The notes: generated from the sequence alone by a model not told the origin. Numbered from the stretch's first letter, positions 35,460 through 44,350 are shown. The stretch: 64,000 bases of DNA from Neomelitea salexigens DSM 19753 (GCF_000422345.1 NZ_AULP01000001.1:496001-560000); one strand, 5' to 3'. Numbers and translations: made by a program.

Positions 35460-36143
35460 TCAAAATGGTGACAGCACTGACTGGAACAAACGCCCCAGCC
35501 AGCCCATGGAATTCGCATCGGCCAGCGCTCCTTTGCCGCTGTAGGTAATGCGTGCGTCGGCAACTTTGAACGAAGGCACCGAATTGTCGGCGGCAATGTC
35601 TTCGGGGCGAACAATGCCCTGAATGCGGATAAACTCATCGCCTTGATTGATGGTTACCCACTTCTCACCGCGCACCCGCAGACTGCCATTGCGCAACACC
35701 TGTGACACGGTAACGGTGATACTGCCGGTCAGGCTGTTGCTCTGGCTGCTGCTGCCCTGCCCGGCAAAATCCTGGTCACTGGACACGCCGGTGGACAGCA
35801 CTGGCGTGCCGTTATGAGTCACCCCTCTGCCGAGTAGCGTCACAGTGGGTACCGAGATATTGCTCTCTTTAGCCGTCGCCGTGTTGGACTGCTTACTGGC
35901 ATCCGTCTTCTCGGACAAAATGACGGTGATGACATCCCCTACCTGCCTGGCGCGGCGATCCAAAAACAGGCTCATGCCATAGCCTGCTTGGTAGATCGAA
36001 CCGGGATTTTCGCTGTTGCTGTATTGCTGCTCCGGCAACTGTGACTCCCACACCTGTTCGTCGCGCTCTGGTGCTTGGGCGCAGGCCGTGAGCAAAGCCA
36101 CAGCGGCGATCAGAAAGAGGCGGAAGTAGCGTGATAGGTTCAT
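35460..36143 (-). CDS. flgH: Flagellar L-ring lipoprotein FlgH
   Basis: 227 residues from the ATG at 36143; a GTG at 36155 could add four residues. Lipobox LLTAC with Cys at about 21 gives an outer-membrane lipoprotein. [37 protein letters not shown] and [25 protein letters not shown] are family hallmarks. It forms the outer-membrane bearing ring. Gene order flgG-flgH-flgI is standard. Confidence 0.96.
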   Translation of the reverse strand: MNLSRYFRLFLIAAVALLTACAQAPERDEQVWESQLPEQQYSNSENPGSIYQAGYGMSLFLDRRARQVGDVITVILSEKTDASKQSNTATAKESNISVPTVTLLGRGVTHNGTPVLSTGVSSDQDFAGQGSSSQSNSLTGSITVTVSQVLRNGSLRVRGEKWVTINQGDEFIRIQGIVRPEDIAADNSVPSFKVADARITYSGKGALADANSMGWLGRLFQSVLSPF

Positions 36144-36155
36144 GGCATTGCCCAC

Positions 36156-36941
36156 TTACAGGTTGTTATTCACGTACTGCATCATTTGGTCGCTGGTGGA
36201 AATCGCTTTGGAGTTCATCTCATAAGCGCGCTGGGTCTCGATCATATTCACCAGCTCTTCCACCACATTCACATTGGAGCCTTCCAGCGCCCCTTGCGCC
36301 AGCGTGCCCAAACCGCTCAGGCCGGGCGTGCCAGTTTGCGGCGCGCCGCTGGAGGCCGATTCCAGATACAGGTTTTCACCGCGCGCTTCTAAGCCAGCCG
36401 GATTGATAAAGTCGGCCAACTGTATGCTGCCCAATTGCACCGGCGCGGAATCACCGGCGATCATCGCGCTGACAACCCCATCGGTGCCGACGGTAATGCT
36501 GCGCGTATTGGCAGGTACCGTGATACCCGGCTCAACGATGTAGCCGCTGTTGGTAACGATCTGCCCTTGATCGTCCAATTGGAATGAACCATCGCGGGTG
36601 TAAGACAGGCTGCCATCTGGCATCCGCACCTGGAAAAAGCCGTTGCCATTGACCGCTAAATCCAGGTTGTTATTGGTTTGCGTCATGGTGCCTTGGTTAA
36701 AAATTTTCTCAGTCGACACCACCCGAACCCCCGTACCGACCTGCATACCGCTGGGCAGACGAGTTTGCTGGGAAGATTGCCCACCCACCTGACGGTAGTT
36801 TTGATAGAGCAGGTCTTCAAAAGACGCGCGGTCGCGCTTGAACCCAGTGGTATTGGCGTTCGCCAGGTTGTTACTGACCACCTGCATGCGCGTGTTCTGC
36901 GCATCGAGACCGGTTTTGGCTACCCACAATGATGAATTCAT
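36156..36941 (-). CDS. flgG: Flagellar distal rod protein FlgG
   Basis: 261 residues. N-terminal rod motif [41 protein letters not shown]-terminal [42 protein letters not shown]. It forms the distal rod that crosses the P and L rings. Located 12 bases after flgF. Confidence 0.97.
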   Translation of the reverse strand: MNSSLWVAKTGLDAQNTRMQVVSNNLANANTTGFKRDRASFEDLLYQNYRQVGGQSSQQTRLPSGMQVGTGVRVVSTEKIFNQGTMTQTNNNLDLAVNGNGFFQVRMPDGSLSYTRDGSFQLDDQGQIVTNSGYIVEPGITVPANTRSITVGTDGVVSAMIAGDSAPVQLGSIQLADFINPAGLEARGENLYLESASSGAPQTGTPGLSGLGTLAQGALEGSNVNVVEELVNMIETQRAYEMNSKAISTSDQMMQYVNNNL

Positions 36942-36953
36942 AAACTTATCCTC

Positions 36954-37694
36954 TTATTCCATTCTCATCAGGCGCGCACCGGCTTCGGATACCGTATTTG
37001 CGGTATTCATCACCTTCACCTGCATTTCAAAACGCCGGGCCAGTTCGATCATATTGACCATTGCCTCAACGGTATTCACGTTCGAGCCTTCCAGTGTGCC
37101 CGGCGAAACACGAACACTGGCATCGGCGGCTGGCGTGGTGCCATCGAGCGTTCGAATCAAACCGTCTTCGCCCTTGCGCAACTGTTCAGGTTCGGCGCTG
37201 ACCAAACGAATGCGGTCGACGGTCACTAACGACTCAGGGCCAAGACCCAGTGGCACTATCGACACTGTGCCGTCGCTGCCGATCGTCAAACTGTCGTGTT
37301 CAGGCACCGCCAACGGTCCGCCATCGCCCATCACGGGTTGTCCGGCGCCATTGATCAGCATGCCGTCGGCCGTCAGGTGAAGGTCTCCACGGCGGCTCAG
37401 TGCCTCCTCACCCTGGGCGTCCTGAACAACGAACCAGCCCTGCCCTCGAATCGCCACATCCAGATCGCGACCGGTGGTCATCAAGGTGCCTTCACTGAAG
37501 TCGCTCAGCCGCGACTCAACCACCGAGTTGACGCGTGTTTGATGGCCCGCTCCCTCTACCGGCTTTGACATCAGCGCATGGAAGTCCGCCCGGAAACCCG
37601 CCGTGCTGGCATTTGCCAGGTTATTGGCATTGCTGGCCTGCGCCATTTCCGTGTGTTTGGCCGCGGTCATGCCTAGATAAAGTAGCCGGTCCAT
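36954..37694 (-). CDS. flgF: Flagellar proximal rod protein FlgF
   Basis: 246 residues with AKHTEMAQASNANNLANASTAGFRADF at the N-terminus and GSNVNTVEAMVNMIELARRFEMQVKVM at the C-terminus, the usual FlgF pattern. It is one of the proximal rod components with FlgB and FlgC. It lies between flgE and flgG, 30 bases after flgE. Confidence 0.96.
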   Translation of the reverse strand: MDRLLYLGMTAAKHTEMAQASNANNLANASTAGFRADFHALMSKPVEGAGHQTRVNSVVESRLSDFSEGTLMTTGRDLDVAIRGQGWFVVQDAQGEEALSRRGDLHLTADGMLINGAGQPVMGDGGPLAVPEHDSLTIGSDGTVSIVPLGLGPESLVTVDRIRLVSAEPEQLRKGEDGLIRTLDGTTPAADASVRVSPGTLEGSNVNTVEAMVNMIELARRFEMQVKVMNTANTVSEAGARLMRME

Positions 37695-37724
37695 ACCTGC
37701 CTCCTAAAGCGATGAATACCCGCC

Positions 37725-38942
37725 TTAGCGGATATTAATAATCGCCTGAGTAACGGCGTCAGATGTCTGGATCATCTGGGTGTTCGCCTGGAAGTTACGC
37801 TGCGCGGTGATCATCTCTACCAATTGCTCGGTAAGATCGACATTGGAGCTTTCCAATGCACCCGCCTGCAGCAGACCAAAGTTAGAGCTACCCGGCTCGC
37901 CAACACGCGGGCTACCGGAAGAAAACGTCTCTGCCCAGGCCGTGTCACCCTGCTGTTGCAAGCCATTGGGGTTAGAGAAGCCCGCCAGTGCGACCTTACC
38001 CAGCTGTGATGACTGACCGTTGGTAAAGCGCGCCGACACGACGCCGTTGCTCGCCACTTCAATACCGGTCAATCGCCCTGTGGTGAAGCCGTCCTGCTGC
38101 AAGCTGTTCACGCCAAACTCATTGCCGTACTGCGTTGATGAGGTGAAATCCAGCGACAGGTCAATCGCTGCCGCGCCGTTGTTAGGGTCGTAGGAAGGCA
38201 CGGTCACAATGCCCGAAGCGGGGCTTTGCAAGGTACCGGTATTATCAAATGACAGGGTATTGCCCAGGCTCACCGGGTTGTCGTCGATATAGACATTTTG
38301 CTGCCAGGTATTCGCTGCGGGGTCTTTCACAAAGTACAGCGTTGCTGTGTGCAATGTGCCCAGCGAGTCATACACCGTCATTGACGTGGCGTGGTTATAG
38401 CTGGACGCCACGGTCGGGTCGAATGGGGTCGAAGTGGGAATCGGCGCATCACCGGGCAGGTTCACGCCTATATCAGCGCGGCTAGAGGCCTGCGGCGCAT
38501 TCTCTGTAACCTGCAGCTGCAAATCTGAGAGCGAGCCGGTGGCAAAATCGCCGTTCGAGGTTGCTGGGTAGACCTGCAAGCGGTCGTTATTGTTGTTCAC
38601 CACAAAGCCTTCTCGGTCGACACTGAAAGCGCCGGCGCGCGTATAGGTCACGCCACTTGAGCCCTTCATGGTGAAGAAGCCTTCGCCACTGATAGCCAGG
38701 TCCAGGTTGTTGTCGGTGAAGTCGATGTTGCCCTGCGAGAACTGCTGGACAATGGTATTCAAACGAACACCTGCGCCGGGCGTGGTTTTGGTCACATCGT
38801 TGTTGGATGTTGCATACACATCGGCAAAGGATGTTCGGGAACTTTTAAAGCCGGTGGTGTTAACGTTGGCAATATTGTGAGCGGTGACGTCCAGGTGCGA
38901 TGACGCTGCGTTCAGTCCACTCAATGCAATACGAAAGCTCAT
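37725..38942 (-). CDS. flgE: Flagellar hook protein FlgE
   Basis: 405 residues with N-terminal SFRIALSGLNAASSHLDVTAHNIANVNTTGFKSSRTSFADVY and C-terminal ESSNVDLTEQLVEMITAQRNFQANTQMIQTSDAVTQAIINIR. The middle part contains the hook domains. Size equals that of Salmonella FlgE (403). It follows flgD by 55 bases. Confidence 0.97.
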   Translation of the reverse strand: MSFRIALSGLNAASSHLDVTAHNIANVNTTGFKSSRTSFADVYATSNNDVTKTTPGAGVRLNTIVQQFSQGNIDFTDNNLDLAISGEGFFTMKGSSGVTYTRAGAFSVDREGFVVNNNNDRLQVYPATSNGDFATGSLSDLQLQVTENAPQASSRADIGVNLPGDAPIPTSTPFDPTVASSYNHATSMTVYDSLGTLHTATLYFVKDPAANTWQQNVYIDDNPVSLGNTLSFDNTGTLQSPASGIVTVPSYDPNNGAAAIDLSLDFTSSTQYGNEFGVNSLQQDGFTTGRLTGIEVASNGVVSARFTNGQSSQLGKVALAGFSNPNGLQQQGDTAWAETFSSGSPRVGEPGSSNFGLLQAGALESSNVDLTEQLVEMITAQRNFQANTQMIQTSDAVTQAIINIR

Positions 38943-38997
38943 AGTTATACTCCTGCTGCGATCACTCGCGAATTGATCAATGAATGCGCCGAAGCGC

Positions 38998-39663
38998 CTA
39001 GCTAATTTCCTTTATTTGCGACATCGGGACCGCACCGACACCATCAATTTGCACCGTGGGGCTACCGCCGCCACTGGGCAAACTCACGCTGCGTACGGGG
39101 CTGCGAATATCCGTCTGCAAGGCCTCTACACTGTTGCCGTTCAGGTATTGCGCGCGAATTACATAATTGCCTGCGGGCAAACGCTCGCCGTCCAGGCCGC
39201 TACCATCCCAACGAAACGACACCGCTCCGGCGGCCTGTGGCCCTAACGCCACCTTGCCTAACACCTCACCAGATGGCGCCAAAATCTCGACATCGACCGC
39301 TTGCGTGCTCACCGGCAGTGTTACCTGACCGTTTACTGCACCTTCTGATGGCAGGGCGACAACATCACTGCCGACCAGAACCTCTTTGCCGATCAGCGAG
39401 GACGCATCCAGCAGTTGACCGCCGTACAGCGAACTCGTCAGTGCAGTCAGGTTTTCATTCATTTCGCTGATGCCGCTCACCGACGTTAGCTGCGCCATCT
39501 GACTGATAAACTCTGTGTTGTCGGTGGGTTTAAACGGGTCTTGATTCTTAAGTTGCTGCAGCATCAGTTTCATGAAGTCGTCTTGCCCCAGCGAAGAAGC
39601 TTCTTTTTTTGCCGTACTCGCCGCACTCTGCTGCTGCAATTGTTCTAGCGTTCGCAATTCCAT
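38998..39663 (-). CDS. flgD: Hook cap / hook assembly protein FlgD
   Basis: 221 residues. The N-terminal QDDFMKLMLQQLKNQDPFKPTDNTEFISQMAQLTSVSGISEMN is diagnostic; the C-terminal part has Tudor-like and FlgD-Ig-like folds (GKVALGPQAAGAVSFRWDGSGLDGERLPAGNY). It caps the growing hook. Preceded by flgC, 10 bases away. Confidence 0.96.
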   Translation of the reverse strand: MELRTLEQLQQQSAASTAKKEASSLGQDDFMKLMLQQLKNQDPFKPTDNTEFISQMAQLTSVSGISEMNENLTALTSSLYGGQLLDASSLIGKEVLVGSDVVALPSEGAVNGQVTLPVSTQAVDVEILAPSGEVLGKVALGPQAAGAVSFRWDGSGLDGERLPAGNYVIRAQYLNGNSVEALQTDIRSPVRSVSLPSGGGSPTVQIDGVGAVPMSQIKEIS

Positions 39664-39673
39664 TATTCAGTTC

Positions 39674-40075
39674 CTACTGTTTACCGAGCTGCAATGCCCG
39701 CAAGGTCAGGGTCTTCACCGTGGAAAACACTTCCGCGTTGTTCTGGTATGAACGGGAGGCGGACAGCATATTGGCCATTTCATCAACGGTGTTCACATTG
39801 GAGCCGTAGACATAACCTTGCTCATCCGCCATCGGATGGCCCGGCTCGTAGCGCTTGGGGACAGGGGCGTTACTCTCGCTAATACCCACAACCTCGACGC
39901 CGGCGACGCCCTGCTGGCCGTCTAGCACGGTGGCAAAAACCGGCTGCTTTGCCCGGTAGGCAGCCTGTTCACTGCTGGCCACCGTATCCGCGTTTGCCAT
40001 ATTGCTGGCGGTGGTATTCAAACGCAGCATTTGTGCGTTCATCGCCGCAGCGGCAATATCAAGGGGGTTCGCCAT
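39674..40075 (-). CDS. flgC: Flagellar proximal rod protein FlgC
   Basis: 133 residues with AAAAMNAQMLRLNTTASNMANADTVASSEQAAYRAKQPVF and the C-terminal YVYGSNVNTVDEMANMLSASRSYQNNAEVFSTVKTL, both normal for FlgC. It starts 3 bases after flgB. Confidence 0.96.
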   Translation of the reverse strand: MANPLDIAAAAMNAQMLRLNTTASNMANADTVASSEQAAYRAKQPVFATVLDGQQGVAGVEVVGISESNAPVPKRYEPGHPMADEQGYVYGSNVNTVDEMANMLSASRSYQNNAEVFSTVKTLTLRALQLGKQ

Positions 40076-40078
40076 CGT

Positions 40079-40483
40079 TTATTGACCTCCCTGAAGAATC
40101 GATTTAATTCCAGAGAACTTACTACTCAGAAAACTCATAGTGGCCTGATAGCGCATGCTGTTATCGGCAAATGCCGCTTGCTCCACATGGCTCTCCACTG
40201 TATTTCCGTCGACCGAAGGCTGCTGAGGCATGCGGTACATCACCGGCGCCTGCCCCGCCGCCGGAGCAACCGCTTCGGTAATATGCGCCGCATTGCTGCG
40301 ACTGAGCGTCAACTGTTGGCCCTGCGCTGCCTGGCCCAGTGCCTGTTTAAAGTCGATATCGCGCGCCTTGTAGCCGGGCGTGTCAGCATTGGCTATATTG
40401 GCGGCCAGCAGTTCGGTGCGCTGCTGGCGAAGCAGCAGTGCCTGCTGGTGTATACCGAGTGCCTTATCAAAATTAATCGCCAT
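40079..40483 (-). CDS. flgB: Flagellar proximal rod protein FlgB
   Basis: 134 residues: INFDKALGIHQQALLLRQQRTELLAANIANADTPGYKARDIDF is the FlgB N-terminus, and the C-terminal VESHVEQAAFADNSMRYQATMSFLSSKFSGIKSIL is equally typical. First gene of the flgBCDEFGHIJKL operon. A sigma-54 promoter lies 83-100 bases upstream. Confidence 0.96.
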   Translation of the reverse strand: MAINFDKALGIHQQALLLRQQRTELLAANIANADTPGYKARDIDFKQALGQAAQGQQLTLSRSNAAHITEAVAPAAGQAPVMYRMPQQPSVDGNTVESHVEQAAFADNSMRYQATMSFLSSKFSGIKSILQGGQ

Positions 40484-40565
40484 AAATCTGTCTCGCTAAA
40501 GTTATGGGCTGCGCTGCCGATACACTGGATAAGGGCGCAAAGCCTTTGGCGTTCGACATGTCCGA

Positions 40566-40583
40566 CGCAAAGCGCGTGCCACT
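40566..40583 (-). promoter_or_regulatory. Sigma-54 promoter for flgB operon
   Basis: On the minus strand AGTGGCACGCGCTTTGCG: TGGCACG and TTTGC with GG and GC exactly 10 bases apart, a close match to the consensus TGGCACG-N4-TTGCW. Predicted start near 40555. It is arranged back to back with the flgA promoter in the 328-base gap 40484-40811. Confidence 0.85.
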
Positions 40584-40722
40584 TTTTTATTTCTATATTT
40601 TTCAACACCTTATGAAGTCAGCGCCAACAAACCGTCGGTTTTTCGGCAAGCCCTTGCCGCCTGTTTGACTGACAAGCGGCAAGTCTTTGTCGCGCTCTCT
40701 AACACTCTCCCTAATTTGCAAA

Positions 40723-40740
40723 ACTGGCATAGCAATTGCT
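40723..40740 (+). promoter_or_regulatory. Sigma-54 promoter for flgA
   Basis: ACTGGCATAGCAATTGCT: TGGCATAG and TTGCT with GG and GC 10 bases apart. Predicted start near 40751, 60 bases before flgA. The same -24 sequence TGGCATAG is used ahead of fliL. Confidence 0.82.
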
Positions 40741-40811
40741 GCTTACGTCATAAAGCCGCCGCGCTGACAAAAACTTGGCGCCGCAAACTAGTAGTGAGGA
40801 AATAAGTTGTC

Positions 40812-41507
40812 ATGATCTGGCGCGTAGCAATCACCATCGCCCTCCTGAGCAGTGTCTGCCCGAGCGCTCTGGCGAACGCTGGGGTGGAGTCAGCGCAACG
40901 TATTAGTGCCACCGCCCGCCAGTTCATTGCCAAACGCCATCCCTGGCAAAATGAAAACACTCGCATCACTGTGGGCGAACTCGACCCCCGCACCCGCCTG
41001 GCAAAATGTAGTCAGCGACTGCAGGCCTTTTTGCCGCCCGGAGCGAGCATACGGCGGCGCACGACGGTAGGCGTGCGCTGCGAAGGTGTTAAGGCCTGGA
41101 AGGTGTACCTGCCGGTAACGATCGCGGCCTTCACTAAGGTCATGGTAAGTAAGCACCCTATCGCTGCCGGCCAGCGAGTGACTGAAGCGGATATCACTTG
41201 GACAGAGCGCGATGTGTCCAGCCTGTCATACGGATACCAAAAGGGCCTTGGTGGGCAGGGAATGCTCAGCCGACGCAGCATTCCCCAGGGCGCGGTTATC
41301 ACCGCGAATATGCTTGAGGCCCCAGCGATGATAAAGAAAGGACAAGAGCTCAAGCTCATTAGCCGCAGTGCTGCCATTAAGGTCAGCATGAAGGGCCGCG
41401 CCCTGCAGGACGCAGCCAAGGGTGCTCGAATACGGGTGGAAAATATCAGTTCAGGCAAGCAGTTAGAGGGTATTGTCATTAGCGGTAATACGGTACGAAT
41501 CGAATAA
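40812..41507 (+). CDS. flgA: P-ring assembly chaperone FlgA
   Basis: 231 residues with a signal peptide (about 1-22, ending ALA-NAG) and the C-terminal SAF domain (SKHPIAAGQRVTEADITWTERDV; AIKVSMKGRALQDAAKGARIRVENISSGKQLEGIV). It binds FlgI in the periplasm and aids its polymerisation. Divergent from flgB, as usual in gammaproteobacteria. Confidence 0.95.
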   Translation: MIWRVAITIALLSSVCPSALANAGVESAQRISATARQFIAKRHPWQNENTRITVGELDPRTRLAKCSQRLQAFLPPGASIRRRTTVGVRCEGVKAWKVYLPVTIAAFTKVMVSKHPIAAGQRVTEADITWTERDVSSLSYGYQKGLGGQGMLSRRSIPQGAVITANMLEAPAMIKKGQELKLISRSAAIKVSMKGRALQDAAKGARIRVENISSGKQLEGIVISGNTVRIE

Positions 41508-41514
41508 AAAAGGC

Positions 41515-41541
41515 TAAAGTTTTATCGATAGCTGCCGTTAA
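41515..41541 (+). promoter_or_regulatory. Sigma-28 (FliA) promoter for flgMN
   Basis: TAAAGTTT, 11-base spacer, GCCGTTAA: a perfect -35 and a -10 with one mismatch, 45 bases ahead of flgM. It gives FliA-dependent expression of its own anti-sigma factor. Confidence 0.92.
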
Positions 41542-41586
41542 CCGGAATAAGGCATACCATCAACGCCAATGTAATGAGGAATTATC

Positions 41587-41892
41587 ATGGTCGATCGAAT
41601 TAATGGCGGCCCACTCGGCCAGCCCAAAAGGCTCGACAGTAATCCGTCTGCTAATGCGACCAACGCCGCGGATACCGGCGCCAACTCGCCGCTAGAATCG
41701 GCAACCGCGTCAGCCGCTGATAGCAGCCTGGTTGATCGTGCCCGCACCGCAATTGCCGGCAGCGACGGCATCGACCGCCAAAAAGTGGAAGCGATTAAAA
41801 CCGCAATTCGCAACGGTGAGTTCACTGTCGACAGCGAACAGGTGGCAAAAGCCTTTGTCGACCTAGAACGGCTTACAGACCCCAGCGCATGA
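41587..41892 (+). CDS. flgM: Anti-sigma-28 factor FlgM
   Basis: 101 residues with the disordered N-terminal part (VDRINGGPLGQPKRLDS) and the FliA-binding C-terminal half (VDRARTAIAGSDGIDRQKVEAIKTAIRNGEFTVDSEQVAKAF). It holds FliA inactive until exported through the completed hook. It overlaps flgN by four bases (ATGA). Confidence 0.94.
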   Translation: MVDRINGGPLGQPKRLDSNPSANATNAADTGANSPLESATASAADSSLVDRARTAIAGSDGIDRQKVEAIKTAIRNGEFTVDSEQVAKAFVDLERLTDPSA

Positions 41893-42281
41893 TGACCGAT
41901 ACCGAGCAACAGTTACTGGCCCATAGCCAGCGCTTTGAATCTCTACTAAACGAAGAGCTTACAGTGCTGCGCGACCACAGCGACGCCGACCGCCTGCGCG
42001 AGCTTGCGGAACAAAAAATGGATTGCTGCCAACAACTGGAGACTCTCGAGCGCCTGCGCCAACAGCAGCAGCCGGACAGAGAAATGACTGCGGAGGTGAC
42101 TCAGAGCCTGCGCCGCTGTCGCGACCTGAATGAGCGTATTGGCAGCCTGCTTAGCCGACAGCAAGACTACAACGAGCAGGCCATGCAAATTTTAGGGCTT
42201 GGCAGCCCCGCCCTGCGCACCTATGGCGCCGATGGCCAAACAGGCGCTTCAGCCTACAGCAGACGCCTTGGCGAAGCCTGA
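41889..42281 (+). CDS. flgN: Flagellar export chaperone FlgN
   Basis: 130 residues, helical, with QQLLAHSQRFESLLNEELTVLRDHSDADRLRELAEQKMDCCQQLETLER, the pattern of FlgN, chaperone for FlgK and FlgL. Identification is supported by coupling to flgM. It is tail to tail with dinB, 47 bases apart. Confidence 0.9.
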   Translation: MMTDTEQQLLAHSQRFESLLNEELTVLRDHSDADRLRELAEQKMDCCQQLETLERLRQQQQPDREMTAEVTQSLRRCRDLNERIGSLLSRQQDYNEQAMQILGLGSPALRTYGADGQTGASAYSRRLGEA

Positions 42282-42328
42282 ATACGAACAACGCAATCTT
42301 ATCAGCACCGCGCCGGCGCCAGCCGTCG

Positions 42329-43393
42329 CTAGAAAAGGCTGAGCTGCTGTTGCTCTACTGGCGCGGCGAAACGAACACCCACACCAATCAAGCGAACCGG
42401 GGAATGCAATCGCTCCCAGGCCTGTATCATCAGCGGTGGCAGGCAGGCGGGGTCTAGCTTGCCTTCCTGGCGCAATTCGATGGTAGTTACCTTAAATTCC
42501 CTGCTCTTCAACTTAACAAAAGCGCCCGCGATAGCCTGTTCAGCATGTGGCCGCAAACGCCGCTGCAATTCGTCAATGAGCTGAGCAAGCGCTGCATCCG
42601 CGGCCTCCCCGGGAGACAGATCCTCAGCAAACGTGCGCTCAACACTCAGCGATTTGCGCTGCCTTTCGGCCTTTACTGGCCGCGAATCTTCGCCGCGCGC
42701 ATAGCCATATAACTGCCGTCCAAAGCGACCAAAACGCTCCACTAAGGCCAGCTCACTCCACCCTTGCAGATGCTCGCAGTTTTCAATGCCCAATGCCGCC
42801 AACTTCGTCGCCATCACTTTGCCAACGCCGTGAATCTTGGTTACTGGCAGCGCACGAACAAAGTCATCGACCTGATCGGGCCGTATCACCGTAAGCCCGT
42901 CAGGTTTTTGCCAGTCGCTGGCAATCTTCGCCAAAAATTTATTCGGTGCGACGCCCGCGGAAATGGTGATTCCCACTTCGCGGGCTACCGCTTGGCGAAT
43001 CGCTTCGGCAATACGGCTGGCACTGCCCTGAAAGTGCGGCGAGTCGCTGACATCAAGGTAGGCTTCATCCAGAGACAGCGGCTCGATCAGCTCGCTGTAG
43101 CGACTAAATATTTCACGAATCTGCGCAGCAACATGGCGGTACTTATCCATATTCGGCGCGACCAAAATCAGCTGCGGGCAGCGCTGCAATGCGGTTGCGG
43201 TCGGCATTGCCGAGTGCACACCATAGGCGCGCGCCTCATAGTTGCAGGTAGCGATCACGCCGCGCCGGCTGGCCTTGCCACCAATGGCAATCGGTCTACC
43301 GCGCAAACGCGGATCATCACGCATCTCTACCGAAGCGTAAAAACAATCGCAGTCGCAATGAATGATCTTTCTCGTGTTGAGCACCGACACCAT
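42329..43393 (-). CDS. dinB: DNA polymerase IV (DinB)
   Basis: 354 residues from the ATG at 43393. The frame is open to 43429, but that codon lies inside the LexA box and the polymerase N-terminus needs only the later ATG. Active-site carboxylates are in IIHCDCDCFYASVE and SLDEAYLDVSD; helix-hairpin-helix KIHGVGKVMATKLAALGIENC; C-terminal QQLSLF is a beta-clamp binding motif. It performs error-prone bypass synthesis on damaged DNA. The LexA box places it in the SOS response. No good ribosome binding site is visible. Confidence 0.95.
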   Translation of the reverse strand: MVSVLNTRKIIHCDCDCFYASVEMRDDPRLRGRPIAIGGKASRRGVIATCNYEARAYGVHSAMPTATALQRCPQLILVAPNMDKYRHVAAQIREIFSRYSELIEPLSLDEAYLDVSDSPHFQGSASRIAEAIRQAVAREVGITISAGVAPNKFLAKIASDWQKPDGLTVIRPDQVDDFVRALPVTKIHGVGKVMATKLAALGIENCEHLQGWSELALVERFGRFGRQLYGYARGEDSRPVKAERQRKSLSVERTFAEDLSPGEAADAALAQLIDELQRRLRPHAEQAIAGAFVKLKSREFKVTTIELRQEGKLDPACLPPLMIQAWERLHSPVRLIGVGVRFAAPVEQQQLSLF

Positions 43394-43421
43394 GGCGCAG
43401 AAAACCCGCTTAAGCAAAATA

Positions 43422-43437
43422 CTGTACAAATATACAG
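43422..43437 (-). promoter_or_regulatory. LexA (SOS) box of dinB
   Basis: CTGTACAAATATACAG, matching the consensus CTGT-N8-ACAG exactly in both half-sites, with TA before it as in E. coli. It lies 29 bases upstream of the chosen dinB start. Confidence 0.9.
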
Positions 43438-43459
43438 ACTTTACGTGAGCAGCTAGCGC

Positions 43460-43486
43460 TTGTCACTCATGGTAGTGAGGTATACT
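43460..43486 (+). promoter_or_regulatory. Possible sigma-70 promoter of the 43532 gene
   Basis: TTGTCA and TATACT separated by 15 bases, 46 bases ahead of the hypothetical gene. The spacer is shorter than the usual 17, so this is tentative. Confidence 0.35.
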
Positions 43487-43531
43487 GTGCGCCAAACCAC
43501 CCACGTTTAATCAAAAAGGAATGCCGTAGCA

Positions 43532-43933
43532 ATGAGTATTGGCAGTTGGACCCCGGACTCTGAAAAAGCCTCTATTACCATTGATCGAGACTTTCTCGAG
43601 CGCTGCATAGCACTGAGCGACGACGAGTCCCTGGCAAAACTACCCGCGCCATTCACTGAGGAGGAGCAGCAGCGCTATAGCGCCGTCATGCGACTCCCTG
43701 CTGAGCCCTGGCAACTCGCTGTGGCAGATTTCGACAACACTGAGCTACTGGCACTCATTCGCTTCTTAACTGTTGCCGAAGAGCGGATTAGCGGCTGGGA
43801 AGCTGGCGCAGAATCCCCCGCCATTTGGATCAACAAAGTGTTGCGCAAACGCGGAGAAAAGCTATCTGTTGAGACCCTGCGCTGGATTCGCGCAAATAGC
43901 CGCAATCGCTTTATCCCCAACGGGGGCCTCTAG
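43532..43933 (+). CDS. Hypothetical protein
   Basis: 133 residues that I do not recognise. Composition is normal and the frame is uninterrupted, with AAAAAGGAATGCCGTAGCA before the ATG as ribosome site. Acidic N-terminal half (TIDRDFLERCIALSDDESLAKLPAPFTEEEQQRYSAV), Trp-containing middle (PAEPWQLAVADFDNTELLALIRFLT) and a basic C-terminus (KVLRKRGEKLSVETLRWIRANSRNRFIPNG). No signal peptide or membrane helix. It is divergent from dinB and not near the flagellar genes functionally. Probably a small conserved cytoplasmic protein. Confidence 0.75.
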   Translation: MSIGSWTPDSEKASITIDRDFLERCIALSDDESLAKLPAPFTEEEQQRYSAVMRLPAEPWQLAVADFDNTELLALIRFLTVAEERISGWEAGAESPAIWINKVLRKRGEKLSVETLRWIRANSRNRFIPNGGL

Positions 43934-43939
43934 GCGCTG

Positions 43940-44245
43940 TCACTTCTGCTCTTTATTAAACGCTGCCAGCGCCTCGGGGCTGGCTTCAGTTTGGTATTTC
44001 GATTTCCATTGCGAATACGGCATCCCATAGATTTTTTCGCGAGCCGCATCGTAATCCACCTCTATGCCCTGCTCCTCGGCTGCGGCTGCATACCACTTAG
44101 ACAAACAGTTACGGCAAAAGCCCGCCAGGTTCATTAAGTCGATATTTTGCACATCTTTTCGACTGTCTAAATGCTCGAGCAAGCGGCGAAAAACCGCTGC
44201 TTCTATCGCATCGCTCTGTGACTTGTTCATAATTTGTTCACTCAT
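43940..44245 (-). CDS. DUF1244 family protein
   Basis: About 101 residues; several ATGs near 44230-44266 could be the start, and 44245 is chosen without a convincing ribosome site. The family signature is clear: DLMNLAGFCRNCLSKWY followed by GMPYSQWKSKYQTEAS. The two close Cys and the conserved Trp/Tyr pattern are typical; the function is unknown. DUF1244 is widespread in alpha- and gammaproteobacteria. Its 3' end nearly touches the convergent gene at 43532-43933. Confidence 0.85.
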   Translation of the reverse strand: MSEQIMNKSQSDAIEAAVFRRLLEHLDSRKDVQNIDLMNLAGFCRNCLSKWYAAAAEEQGIEVDYDAAREKIYGMPYSQWKSKYQTEASPEALAAFNKEQK

Positions 44246-44350
44246 TCGCTGCATTACTCTGTTCATTATCAGGAAATTTGCTATGTTAAGCCAACGAACA
44301 GACTTCCTGCTCGCGACGTACCCCCACACTTTATGACGGAGTCAGAAAGC

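Noticed and set aside
42764-43456. Open frame of 230 codons on the plus strand
   Set aside because: It runs antisense through dinB, has no recognisable family and follows the codon periodicity of the dinB frame.
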